64,000 nucleotides of DNA from SIG307 sp964609025 (GTDB lineage Bacteria > Bacillota > Clostridia > Lachnospirales > Lachnospiraceae). Location: the NCBI GenBank assembly GCA_964609025.1, contig CAZSQM010000001.1, forward strand, positions 1-64,000. Direction: 5' to 3'. Below are positions 31,597 to 40,160 of the stretch, one piece after another; position 1 is the first letter of the stretch; the number at the start of each line of letters is the position of its first letter. Position numbers and translations under genes: made by a program. The notes under the pieces are model-generated. The model did no database searches and was not told the DNA's origin. It saw nothing but the letters and a program-made list of their open reading frames with translations.

Positions 31597-32622
31597 TTAC
31601 AGAATATCAATTCCCTTTTCGCCGTTTACAGCCTCCCCGAGGATATACGCCTCTTCGCCTGCCGCCTTTAAGGTAGCCACTGCCTTGTCTGCGTCTGCCT
31701 TATCTACTGCGATTACCATACCGATACCCATGTTGTAGGTATTGTACATCATCTGCTCCTCGATGTTCCCATCCTTTGCAAGCATCTTAAAGATTGCCGG
31801 AACCTCGTAAGCGTTCTTCTGAACCTTTACACGGATCCCTTCCGGAAGCATTCTCGGAATATTCTCATAGAAACCGCCGCCGGTTACATGGCTGCACGCC
31901 TTTACCACAACACCGTTCGTCTTTAAGGAAGCAAGTGCCTTTACATAAATCTTGGTCGGGGTCAACAGCTTCTCACCTAAGGTCATGCCCAAAGACTCAT
32001 AATAAACATCCAGTGCCTTGCGTTCCATCGGGAACACCTTACGAACCAGGGAATAACCGTTGCTGTGGATACCGGAGGATGCAATGCCAACCAATACGTC
32101 ACCAGCCTTCATATTCTCACCGGTAATCATCTCCGCACGGTCAACGATGCCAACCGCAAAACCGGCAAGGTCATATTCATCTTCCGGATAAAAGCCCGGC
32201 ATCTCTGCGGTTTCACCGCCGATTAATGCAGCCCCGGCCTGCTTACAGCCTTCAGCCACACCGCTGACGATGGTTGCAATCTTCTCCGGAATATTCTTTC
32301 CGCATGCTACATAATCAAGGAAAAACAACGGCTCACCGCCGGCACATGCCACATCGTTAACGCACATTGCAACACAGTCGATTCCGATGGTATCGTGCTT
32401 GTCCAGAATAAAAGCGAGCTTTAACTTTGTACCGACGCCGTCCGTACCGGAAAGCAGGGTCGGCTGCTTCATCGTCATAAAACGATCCAGCGCAAACGCA
32501 CCCGAAAATCCTCCCAGACCGTTTAACACTTCCGGACGCATCGTACCCTTTACATGCTCCTTCATCAGTTCCACTGCCTTGTACCCGGCCTCAATATCCA
32601 CTCCGGCTTTCTTGTAATCCAT
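31597..32622 (-). CDS. purM: Phosphoribosylformylglycinamidine cyclo-ligase
   Basis: 341 residues from ATG 32622, AGGAGG eight bases upstream. It closes the imidazole ring to give AIR. Typical PurM segments: GVDIEAGYKAVELMK, LLSGTDGVGTKLKLAF, IGIDCVAMCVNDVACAGGEPLFFLDY and LVGIASSGIHSNGYSLVRKV. It is the first gene of the cluster. An extended -10 (TGCTATGAT) lies about 50 bases upstream; no purine riboswitch was seen. Confidence 0.97.
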   Translation of the reverse strand: MDYKKAGVDIEAGYKAVELMKEHVKGTMRPEVLNGLGGFSGAFALDRFMTMKQPTLLSGTDGVGTKLKLAFILDKHDTIGIDCVAMCVNDVACAGGEPLFFLDYVACGKNIPEKIATIVSGVAEGCKQAGAALIGGETAEMPGFYPEDEYDLAGFAVGIVDRAEMITGENMKAGDVLVGIASSGIHSNGYSLVRKVFPMERKALDVYYESLGMTLGEKLLTPTKIYVKALASLKTNGVVVKACSHVTGGGFYENIPRMLPEGIRVKVQKNAYEVPAIFKMLAKDGNIEEQMMYNTYNMGIGMVIAVDKADADKAVATLKAAGEEAYILGEAVNGEKGIDIL

Positions 32623-32791
32623 CGTCATATCCTCCTGTCTGCTTTGTGTTCCTGTAATTTTGGTGATACAAATCTTTTCTCTATCATAGCATACTTTCTT
32701 TCCTTTTCCTAGTAGCTGCGGCAAGAAAAATACTCATGCTATTTATTAGTATGACTTATGGAGTTATAAGTAAATGTGTCTTTTCGTACCT

Positions 32792-33753
32792 CTACACCGA
32801 TAACTCCGCAATCATCTCATACAAATTCTTATCCACATTTGCCTTGAACACAATACTCTCTTTATTTTCCAAAAACCACGCAAAAGACTTTTTCAGCCCT
32901 TCGGCAAAGTCGGTTTCCTTTTCAATTATTCCGTTGATTTTTGAAACCTCCAACACATTGTCGTAATCAAAGAACGGATAAAAATCTCTTACGTTTCTGC
33001 CAAGCCCCGCATAATCAACCTCTATAATCTCCGGTACCTTCCCTGCTGCCTTTGCACAGGCTTCCACCCATTCCTTTGAAGTTACGGCTTCTCTGTTGCC
33101 TACGTTAAATACACTTTCTTTGCCCGTATCCTTTTGCAGCAGACAGTCCACAATTGCCGCCAGGTCTTCTGTGTAGATAAACTGAAGCTTCGGATTCGAC
33201 TTCGGAATTATCACCGGTTTTTCCTCCAAAAGCTGTCTGAAAATCAGGCTTTCTCTTTGGGCATAGTTATATTCTCCGTAAATGTACGGCGGGCGAAGCA
33301 TCACAAGGTCGGTTTTCTTTGTGCGAAGAAACTCGGAATAATACCGTTCCGCATCAATCTTTCCTTTCCCGTAAAAGGTCCAGTACCGATTCTCACCCAA
33401 AGCATCCTTTTCCGTAAAGGGTATCTGCAGGTTATCCACGTCATACACCGCACTGGAGCTGATAAACACAAGCTTCTTTACAGTTTCGAAGGAAAGGCAT
33501 TACAAAGATTTTCTACCCAGGACACGTCCTGCCAGCTGACATCAATCACATAGTCAAAGAACTTATCCGCAAGCGCGGCTTTCATTCCTTCTCCGTCGTT
33601 CCGGTCGCAGCAAATCTGTTGCACTCCTTCCGTAAAAAGCGGCTTTGTCCCACGGTTTAACACCGTCACACTGTAACTGTGTTCTGCCAGGTACTCCACC
33701 AGCTTTCTTCCGACAAAATAACTACCGCCTAACACTAACACCTTGTCTTCCAT
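32792..33753 (-). pseudogene. NAD-dependent epimerase/dehydratase, broken by a frameshift
   Basis: Two frames together make one SDR-type protein. The first (33753-33478) begins with the Rossmann motif VLVLGGSYFVGRKLVEYL after a good AGGAGG site and ends at ENLCNAFPSKL-stop. The second continues at once with KKLVFISSSAVYD (the active-site strand) and YGKGKIDAERYY (catalytic YxxxK) to 32792. Around 33483-33488 the DNA reads TCGAAACTG; one extra A would restore SKTVKKLVFISSSAVYD. It is either a genuine one-base loss or a homopolymer sequencing error. Confidence 0.85.
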
Positions 33754-33879
33754 CGGAATCCTCCTCGTACATCGTTTCGCATGAAAAGCCAATCTCCTCA
33801 AACGCATATTTTACTCATACAAACATTTTACCACACTTTTCCTTTACACAAAAGACCGATTTGAAGTTCTGTCCTTTCG

Positions 33880-33940
33880 TCGAAACCAGAGAAAGGACTC
33901 TTTCTTCTATGCAAAGTTCCGTAATGAAAAGCAACCTTTT
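33880..33940 (+). repeat. Truncated right arm of the palindromic element family
   Basis: CGAAACCAGAGAAAGGACTC, then TATGCAAAGTTCCGTAATG and GCAACCTTTTGACA match the right arm of the elements at 19.5 and 26.1 kb up to the CTTTTTG block, then diverge. The left arm and core are missing. Confidence 0.65.
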
Positions 33941-33961
33941 GACATCGGAATCCTATACAAC

Positions 33962-33998
33962 AAAAAGAGTCCCGTACCTTATCCTCGTAACGGAACTC
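33962..33998 (-). terminator. Terminator of the OB-fold gene
   Basis: On the minus strand GAGTTCCGTTA pairs with TACGGGACTC and is followed by TTTTTG, about 30 bases after the stop at 34028. Confidence 0.8.
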
Positions 33999-34027
33999 TC
34001 TCTTTCTATCATTATTTTATGACTCTG

Positions 34028-34657
34028 CTACTCATCAAAATATTCCAGCTTACTTACCGATACCTCATACGCAATCCGTTTTTCAAATTCGGTTTCCGAG
34101 AGTTTCTTTTGGTACTCTCTGCTCTGAATTCTTCCCCAAAGCTGCACATGCCCGCCCACAGCAAAGCTATCCGCAAAGCGGGCGTTTCTGCCCCAGCAGA
34201 TACACGGAATGTAATCGGACTTTCCGTAAGGACGGTTGACCGCCAACAGTACATCCGCAATCTCCCTGCCAAGCGGCGTTTTCCGGTAAATCGGCGGTTT
34301 GCAGACAAATCCGTCCAAGAAAATGTAATTCGGCTTTACGCTCTCGTCCGGTTCGGCTTCTAAACGAATTTCCCGCGCAAATACAGAAAGCACCAGACGA
34401 TTCCTGCTCTCTTCATGGCGGTTGTAAGAACGGAACTGACCTGTAATATGTGCATATGCTCCCACATAACTCTTGCTGACATCAAGCAGCCTCTCCGATA
34501 CCATCACCGGTATCACATCATTGGAATCGCTCAGTCGGTTTACCGAAAGCTCTATCATGTAGAAGCTCTCACCAAACACCTCGTGACTATACACAAACTC
34601 GCTGATTACCTCTCCTACAATACTCACCTGGTTGTTTTCAAAAACCTTATCTGTCAT
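34028..34657 (-). CDS. Single-stranded DNA-binding protein-like, two OB folds
   Basis: 209 residues from ATG 34657 (GAAGGGAG upstream). Two successive OB-like halves are visible. The first (about 8-95) includes NNQVSIVGEVISEFVYSHEVFGESFYMIEL and AHITGQFRSY. The second (about 105-205) includes NYIFLDGFVCKPPIYRKTPLGREIADVLLAV and YIPCICWGRNARFAD, which closely resembles SSB/PriB-type folds. There is no acidic SSB tail. A specialised or regulatory SSB is likely. The ORF runs on upstream to 34834 but without a site. Confidence 0.75.
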   Translation of the reverse strand: MTDKVFENNQVSIVGEVISEFVYSHEVFGESFYMIELSVNRLSDSNDVIPVMVSERLLDVSKSYVGAYAHITGQFRSYNRHEESRNRLVLSVFAREIRLEAEPDESVKPNYIFLDGFVCKPPIYRKTPLGREIADVLLAVNRPYGKSDYIPCICWGRNARFADSFAVGGHVQLWGRIQSREYQKKLSETEFEKRIAYEVSVSKLEYFDE

Positions 34658-34853
34658 CTCGTATGACTCCCTTCTTTTTTCTCCTGTTTTTTTCCGGTGC
34701 AGTTCTCTTTTTTCTGCCCTCACTATATTTTTATGTTCTTTATTCCCTTTTGAGAAGTCAATGATTCCCTTTTTTTGTAAAACCAGCCGCAAAATACGAC
34801 ATACTACGACATTTTCCGTCTGTTCCACCACCACACCATCATTTTTTAATTTG

Positions 34854-34968
34854 GTCGGTTGCGTGATTGCTTAACAATTTGGCGGAGCAATGAGAAAGAC
34901 TTATATCCGAAACCAGAGAGAGGACTCTTTCTCCTATGCAAAGTTCCGTAATGGAAAGCAACCTTTTG
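34854..34968 (+). repeat. Second truncated copy of the palindromic element family
   Basis: GGTCGGTTGCGTGATTGC, GGCGGAGCAATGAGAAAGAC, TTATATCCGAAACCAGAGAG and ATGCAAAGTTCCGTAATGG match the core and right arm of the full elements. The end (GCAACCTTTTGACACCTGAA) is shared with the fragment at 33.9 kb rather than with the full copies, so the two fragments form a subgroup. No left arm. Confidence 0.7.
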
Positions 34969-35111
34969 ACACCTGAATCCTTTCAATAAAAATCCGATTT
35001 TGAAAACAGATTTTACCACATAATCCCATTTTTTACAATACTTTTCCTTGTTTTTTCACAACTTCTTCACAGCTTTTTTATGGTTTCTATCAGGCTTTCC
35101 GCATTTTTTTC

Positions 35112-35139
35112 TTGCCAAAACCAAAAATTATGCTATACT
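35112..35139 (+). promoter_or_regulatory. typA/bipA promoter
   Basis: TTGCCA (35112-35117), 16-base spacer ending TGC (extended -10), TATACT (35134-35139), 83 bases before the start codon. Confidence 0.75.
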
Positions 35140-35221
35140 TAGGAACGTAGTGCCGCAATCAACACAGTTTCCCAAAAGGTATGGTTCGGTCATTTCCCGC
35201 GGCATAAGAAAGGATTCCGGT

Positions 35222-37054
35222 ATGATTACAAAGAAAGAAAACATACGAAATATTGCAATTATTGCACACGTTGACCACGGCAAAACAACGCTGGTGGACG
35301 AACTGTTAAAGCAAAGCGGCGTATTCCGCCAGAATCAGGCGGTTCAGGAACGCGTCATGGATTCCAACGATATCGAGCGCGAACGCGGTATTACCATTTT
35401 ATCCAAAAATACCGCCGTTTATTACAAAGATACCAAGATTAATATTATCGACACCCCGGGACATGCGGACTTCGGCGGCGAAGTAGAGCGTGTACTGAAG
35501 ATGGTAAACGGTGTTATTCTTGTGGTAGACGCTTTCGAGGGCGCTATGCCCCAGACCAAGTTTGTATTAAAGAAGGCCCTGGAATTAAATCTTCCGGTCA
35601 TTGTCTGCATCAATAAAATCGACCGTCCGGAAGCGCGTCCGAAGGAAGTCATTGACGAGGTTTTAGAGCTGTTTATCGATTTGGACGCTTCAGATGAGCA
35701 GTTGGACTGCCCGTTTGTTTTTGCTTCCGCAAAGACCGGCGTTGCCATTTTAGAGCTGGACGAAAAGCCGGAAAGTATGCAGCCGCTGTTCGAAACCATT
35801 CTTGACTATATTCCGGCACCGGAGGGCGATCCGGACGCAGGCACCCAGCTTTTAATCAGCACGATTGACTATAATGAATATGTGGGCCGTATCGGCGTCG
35901 GCAAGGTAGATAACGGCGTCATCCGCGTCAATCAGGATGTAGTGGTTGTGAATGCACACGACCCGGAAAAATGTAAAAAAGTAAAGATAAGCAAGCTCTA
36001 CGAATTTGACGGCTTAAAGAAAGTAGAGGTGACGGAGGCAGGCGTCGGCTCTATTGTTGCCATTTCCGGCATTGCCGACATTCACATCGGCGATACCCTT
36101 TGTTCTCCGGAAAATCCGCAGCCGATTCCGTTCCAGAAGATTTCGGAACCGACCCTTGCCATGCACTTTATCGTAAACGACTCTCCGTTTGCGGGGCAGG
36201 AAGGCAAGTTTGTTACTTCCAGGCACTTACGCGACCGCTTATTCCGGGAATTGAATACGGATGTCAGCCTCCGGGTGGAGGAAACCGACACCACGGAAAG
36301 CTTTAAGGTATCCGGCAGAGGCGAGCTGCATCTGTCGGTCCTCATTGAAAATATGCGCCGCGAAGGATATGAGTTTGCGGTCAGCAAGCCGGAGGTACTC
36401 TATAAATTTGACGAAAACGGGAGAAAGCTGGAGCCGATGGAGCGCGCCATCATTGACGTACCGGAAGAGTTTTCCGGCACGGTCATCGAAAAGCTCAGCA
36501 GCCGTAAGGGCGAACTGCTTGGTATGTCTACCGCAAGCGGCGGCTATACGCGTCTGGAGTTTTCCATTCCGGCCAGAGGCTTAATCGGCTATCGCGGCGA
36601 GTTTATGACCGATACGAAGGGCAACGGCATTCTCAATACGCTGTTTGACGATTATGCGCCGTATAAGGGCGATATCCAATACCGCAAGCAGGGCAGCCTC
36701 ATTGCATTCGAAACCGGTGAGGCAATTACCTACGGCTTATATAACGCACAGGAACGCGGTGTATTGTTCCTCGGTGCGGGCGAGAAGGTTTACGCCGGTA
36801 TGGTCGTTGGGCAGACCGGAAAAGCAGAGGATATCGAAGTGAATGTCTGCAAGAAAAAGCAGCTCACAAATACCCGTTCTTCTGCCGCCGATGAAGCGCT
36901 CCGTCTGTCCCCACCGCGCATTTTGAGTTTGGAACAGGCCATTGAGTTTATCGATACCGATGAGCTGTTGGAGATTACGCCGAAAAGTCTGCGTATCCGT
37001 AAAAAGATACTGGATCCGACGTTACGAAAAAGAGCCGCAATGAGAAAGAACTAA
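35222..37054 (+). CDS. typA: Ribosome-associated GTPase TypA/BipA
   Basis: 610 residues from ATG 35222 (AAGGA upstream), the usual length; an in-frame reading from 35048 has no site. G1 AHVDHGKTT, the RGITI switch I motif, DTPGHADFGGEV and NKIDRPEA are all present, followed by EF-G-like domains and the BipA C-terminal domain (NTRSSAADEALRLSPP). It binds the ribosome and supports assembly and growth in stress or cold. Confidence 0.97.
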   Translation: MITKKENIRNIAIIAHVDHGKTTLVDELLKQSGVFRQNQAVQERVMDSNDIERERGITILSKNTAVYYKDTKINIIDTPGHADFGGEVERVLKMVNGVILVVDAFEGAMPQTKFVLKKALELNLPVIVCINKIDRPEARPKEVIDEVLELFIDLDASDEQLDCPFVFASAKTGVAILELDEKPESMQPLFETILDYIPAPEGDPDAGTQLLISTIDYNEYVGRIGVGKVDNGVIRVNQDVVVVNAHDPEKCKKVKISKLYEFDGLKKVEVTEAGVGSIVAISGIADIHIGDTLCSPENPQPIPFQKISEPTLAMHFIVNDSPFAGQEGKFVTSRHLRDRLFRELNTDVSLRVEETDTTESFKVSGRGELHLSVLIENMRREGYEFAVSKPEVLYKFDENGRKLEPMERAIIDVPEEFSGTVIEKLSSRKGELLGMSTASGGYTRLEFSIPARGLIGYRGEFMTDTKGNGILNTLFDDYAPYKGDIQYRKQGSLIAFETGEAITYGLYNAQERGVLFLGAGEKVYAGMVVGQTGKAEDIEVNVCKKKQLTNTRSSAADEALRLSPPRILSLEQAIEFIDTDELLEITPKSLRIRKKILDPTLRKRAAMRKN

Positions 37055-37065
37055 ACCCAAAACAA

Positions 37066-37104
37066 CGGACATTTGGCCGGATTGCCGAATGTCCGCTATT
37101 TTTT
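37066..37104 (+). terminator. typA terminator
   Basis: CGGACATTTGGC pairs with GCCGAATGTCCG around CGGATT, followed by CTATTTTTT. It ends beside the stop codon of the convergent HxlR gene. Confidence 0.88.
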
Positions 37105-37441
37105 AACTTATAGACGCTTTATAATCTTCTCCCCAATTCCACATAGCATCAAGTATGGGCTTAAGGCTTTGTCCCAACTCGGTAAGGGAATACTCCACCC
37201 TCGGCGGTACTTCCGCATATACCTTTCGATTAACAAGTCCGCTTTCTTCCATATCACGAAGTTGTGCGGTCAGTACCTTTTGCGATACACTGCCGATAGA
37301 TTTTTTAAGCTCACCGAAACGCTTTGTCCCCGGCATCAGGTCGCGCAAAATCAACACCTTCCACTTATCGCCGATCAAGGCTAATGTAGTTTCGACAGGA
37401 CAATCCGGTAGTTCTGTCACTGTTTTTTGTTCGCTCATCAT
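37103..37441 (-). CDS. HxlR-family transcriptional regulator
   Basis: 112 residues, winged helix of the HxlR type (CPVETTLALIGDKWKVLILRDL, GTKRFGELKKSIGSVSQKVLTAQLRDMEESGL). A Cys near residue 14 is common in redox-sensing members. The start is at 37441 or 37438, with GGGAGG upstream. It is divergent from an NAD(P)-binding protein gene and has a palindrome inside its own promoter, so auto-control and control of the neighbour are likely. Confidence 0.9.
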   Translation of the reverse strand: MMSEQKTVTELPDCPVETTLALIGDKWKVLILRDLMPGTKRFGELKKSIGSVSQKVLTAQLRDMEESGLVNRKVYAEVPPRVEYSLTELGQSLKPILDAMWNWGEDYKASIS

Positions 37442-37482
37442 TAAGCACCTCCCATTAGTTTCAAAAAGTATCTAACATGCCC

Positions 37483-37512
37483 ATTATACCATACTTCCAT
37501 ATGGTAAATCAA
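37483..37512 (-). promoter_or_regulatory. HxlR promoter with palindromic operator
   Basis: Minus-strand TTGATT (37507-37512), 18-base spacer, TATAAT (37483-37488). The spacer contains the dyad ACCATACTTCCATATGGT (37488-37505), a good candidate HxlR site. Confidence 0.7.
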
Positions 37513-37732
37513 TGTTTCCTTTTGCTGACCGTCCGTTAGTTTCCTTTCGGTAACTACGCCACAAATAAGTGCTTACTTTACATCGGAAACCTGCCACGAT
37601 ACAATTTAGTCAAGAGTAGAGGAGAACGGCCGCTCCGATACTTGCAGCATAAACCGAAAGGAGAAATCCATAATGAACATTTTCAAAAAAAATTTCGGCA
37701 ATGACCGAACTGAAATTAAGGAGGTACTTAAA

Positions 37733-38362
37733 ATGAAAATCGCAGTAATTTGTGCAAACGGAAAAGCAGGTAAACTCATTGTAAATGAAGCAGTAAACAG
37801 AGGTCTGGATGTTACCGCTGTTGTGCGTGAGGAAAATCAGACTGTGACACACAATGTGCTGAAAAAAGATTTGTTTGATTTGACTGCCGCAGATTTAAAA
37901 GACTTTGATGTTGTGGTTGATGCCTTTGGTGCGTGGACAGAGGATAAACTTCCTCAGCACAGCACTTCTTTGAAGCACTTGTGCGACATTCTGTCCGGCA
38001 CTAATATCCGTCTGCTCGTTGTCGGCGGTGCAGGCAGCTTGTATGTAAACCCCGAGCATACTGTTCAGGTCATGGACGGTCCCGACTTTCCTGATATGTT
38101 TAAGCCGCTTGCCGCTGCACAGGGTAAAGCACTTGAAGAACTGAGAACAAGAAATGATGTTAAGTGGACTTTTATCAGCCCTGCCGGTGATTTCCGTGCA
38201 GACGGCGAGCGCACAGGCAGGTATATTCTCGGCGGAGAGGAATTGACGCTCAATTCCAAGGGTGAGAGCGTCATCAGCTACGCGGATTATGCAATTGCTA
38301 TGATTGACGAAGCTGTCAACGGTAACAATATTCAAAAACGTATCAGCGTGGTAGCCGAATAA
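37733..38362 (+). CDS. NAD(P)H-binding (NmrA-like atypical SDR) protein
   Basis: 209 residues. The N-terminal Rossmann motif is MKIAVICANGKAGKLIVNEAV. The body matches NAD(P)H-binding atypical SDRs (LLVVGGAGSLYVNPEH, WTFISPAGDFRADGERTG). ATG 37733 has AAGGAGG eight bases upstream. An in-frame ATG at 37673 also has a weaker site and would add 20 residues unlike the family. These proteins often act as redox sensors or quinone/flavin reductases beside HxlR regulators. Confidence 0.85.
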   Translation: MKIAVICANGKAGKLIVNEAVNRGLDVTAVVREENQTVTHNVLKKDLFDLTAADLKDFDVVVDAFGAWTEDKLPQHSTSLKHLCDILSGTNIRLLVVGGAGSLYVNPEHTVQVMDGPDFPDMFKPLAAAQGKALEELRTRNDVKWTFISPAGDFRADGERTGRYILGGEELTLNSKGESVISYADYAIAMIDEAVNGNNIQKRISVVAE

Positions 38363-38370
38363 GATTCCGA

Positions 38371-38404
38371 CCAGGGCTGTCATCACGTTTGCAGCCCTGG
38401 TTTA
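38371..38404 (+). terminator. Terminator after the NAD(P)-binding gene
   Basis: Perfect 9-bp stem CCAGGGCTG/CAGCCCTGG with a 12-base loop, then TTTAAT. Confidence 0.8.
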
Positions 38405-38418
38405 ATACGGAGACCGTA

Positions 38419-38538
38419 ATGGCTTTTGATGAAAACGGTCTGTATTTTCTCACCGCGAAAGGAAATACATTGTCTGCATTGCGGAAACTGCGTTTCGGTG
38501 TGCCCCGTAAACGCGGTAGAAAAGAGGGAATAAAATGA
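38419..38538 (+). pseudogene. Short flavoprotein-like remnant coupled to the macrodomain gene
   Basis: A 39-codon reading frame (MAFDENGLYFLTAKGNTLSA...) has GGAGA before its ATG and ends in ATGA overlapping the macrodomain start. The first half resembles the central segment of pyridoxamine-phosphate-oxidase-type FMN proteins (DENGLYFLTAKG); the rest is basic and unlike them. It looks like a deletion scar that now serves as a translated leader for the macrodomain gene. Confidence 0.5.
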
Positions 38539-39308
38539 CGCAGGAAGAAAAAAGAGTATTTTTAATTAAATACCTATTATCGGAGCAACCGGAATATAAA
38601 GAAATTGAACTTCCGAAAAGGACATCGGAGCAAAAGCAGCTGCTTCGCTCCCTTATGAATCTTCGCCTGCCAAAGCCTGCCTGTGCGGATTTTCTAAAAA
38701 TACAGGACGAATATTTGCAGGCGGAAAATGCGGCAAAAGGTATCACCGACTTATCGGAGCTTTCTCCGATAGCAAACGGTATTTATTTATGGCAGGGCGA
38801 TATTACAACGCTTCGCTGTGATGCGATTGTAAATGCGGCAAACTCGCAAATGCTCGGATGCTTTTGCCCCTGTCACGGTTGCATTGACAACGCCGTTCAC
38901 ACCTATGCGGGCATAGAGCTTCGTTTGGAATGTGCCGGGCTTATGGAAAAACAGGGCTATGCGGAGCCTACGGGCAAGGCAAAAATTACAAAAGCATATA
39001 ATCTTCCGTGCAACTATGTAATCCACACCGTCGGGCCGATTATCGGCGGCAATGTTACAAAAAATGAGGAGGAACTGTTGGCATCCTGCTATCGTTCATG
39101 TCTGGAGCTTGCCGGGCAGAATTCTGTAAAAAGTATTGCATTTTGCTGTATTTCCACGGGGGAGTTCCATTTTCCGAACAAGCGCGCCGCAGAGATTGCA
39201 ACCAAAACGGTAAAAAATTATAAAAAACAGACACACAGTGAGATTGAGGTGATATTCAATGTTTTTAAAGATTGGGACTACAAAATCTACCGGGAACTTC
39301 TCGGATAA
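38535..39308 (+). CDS. Zinc-containing macrodomain ADP-ribosyl hydrolase
   Basis: 257 residues. An N-terminal helical part (1-75) is followed by the macrodomain: WQGDITTLRCDAIVNAANSQMLG, the zinc/catalytic loop CFCPCHGCIDNAVHTYAG, then IHTVGPIIGG and CCISTGEFHFP. This is the class encoded beside SirTM sirtuins in Gram-positive pathogens, where it removes ADP-ribose placed on a lipoylated GcvH-like carrier. It overlaps the SirTM gene by 50 bases. No GcvH-like or lipoate ligase gene is in the flanks. Confidence 0.92.
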   Translation: MTQEEKRVFLIKYLLSEQPEYKEIELPKRTSEQKQLLRSLMNLRLPKPACADFLKIQDEYLQAENAAKGITDLSELSPIANGIYLWQGDITTLRCDAIVNAANSQMLGCFCPCHGCIDNAVHTYAGIELRLECAGLMEKQGYAEPTGKAKITKAYNLPCNYVIHTVGPIIGGNVTKNEEELLASCYRSCLELAGQNSVKSIAFCCISTGEFHFPNKRAAEIATKTVKNYKKQTHSEIEVIFNVFKDWDYKIYRELLG

Positions 39309-40134
39309 TATAAAAAGATTAAGCGAAGAACTCCGGTCCGCAGACGCTATTGTAATCGGTGCGGGAGCAGGTCTTTCCGCATCTGCCGGATTTACCTATA
39401 ACGGTGAGCGATTCGAAAAATACTTCGCAGACTTTCACAAAAAGTACGGTATTACGGATATGTATTCGGGCGGATTTTATCCCTATGATACACCGGAAGA
39501 ATACTGGGCCTGGTGGTCAAGACAAATTTTTGTCAACCGTTATGATGTTCCTGTCGGCAAACCGTACAGTGCCCTGCTTTCACTGGTGAAGAATAAGAAT
39601 TATTTTGTGCTGACAACGAATGTTGACCATCAGTTTCAGCTCGCGGGATTTGATAAAAAAAGATTATTTTACACCCAAGGAGATTATGGTCTGTGGCAGT
39701 GTTCCAAAGCCTGTCACGATAAGACTTACGATAATGAAGAACCCGTCCGCGAAATGATGGCACGGCAAAGAAATATGAAAATCCCAACGGACCTGATACC
39801 GAACTGCCCTGTATGCGGCGCACCGATGACGATGAACCTGCGCTGTGATAACTCCTTTGTGCAAGATAACGGCTGGTATGCGGCAGCAAATCGTTATGAA
39901 GCTTTTATTCGCCGCCATCGTAATTCGCATATTTTGTTTTGGGAGCTTGGCGTTGGGATGAATACGCCTGCCATTATTAAATATCCGTTTTGGCAGATGA
40001 CCGTTCAAAATTCAAAAGCAACTTATGCATGCGTAAATTTAAATGATTCAGCCTATCCCACACAAATTGAAAACCAAACAATTTGTGTGGAATCCGATAT
40101 TTCAGAAGCAATAATTGCCATACAGAAAGATTGA
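39259..40134 (+). CDS. SirTM-class sirtuin (protein ADP-ribosyltransferase)
   Basis: 291 residues. The sirtuin NAD pocket IVIGAGAGLSASAGFTYNGERF, the SirTM-type TTNVDHQFQLAGF and the zinc Cys set (CSKACHDK, CPVCGA) are present. The start at 39259 has GAGGTGAT and lies inside the macrodomain gene, so the pair is coupled. In S. aureus and S. pyogenes such enzymes ADP-ribosylate a lipoylated carrier under oxidative stress. Here the partner protein must be encoded elsewhere or differ. Confidence 0.92.
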   Translation: MFLKIGTTKSTGNFSDNIKRLSEELRSADAIVIGAGAGLSASAGFTYNGERFEKYFADFHKKYGITDMYSGGFYPYDTPEEYWAWWSRQIFVNRYDVPVGKPYSALLSLVKNKNYFVLTTNVDHQFQLAGFDKKRLFYTQGDYGLWQCSKACHDKTYDNEEPVREMMARQRNMKIPTDLIPNCPVCGAPMTMNLRCDNSFVQDNGWYAAANRYEAFIRRHRNSHILFWELGVGMNTPAIIKYPFWQMTVQNSKATYACVNLNDSAYPTQIENQTICVESDISEAIIAIQKD

Positions 40135-40160
40135 CAGCCCCTCTTTCCATCACTTCTGTT

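Noticed and set aside
34658..34834. N-terminal extension of the OB-fold protein
   Set aside because: No ribosome site at the upstream starts, a low-complexity translation, and the family start fits ATG 34657.
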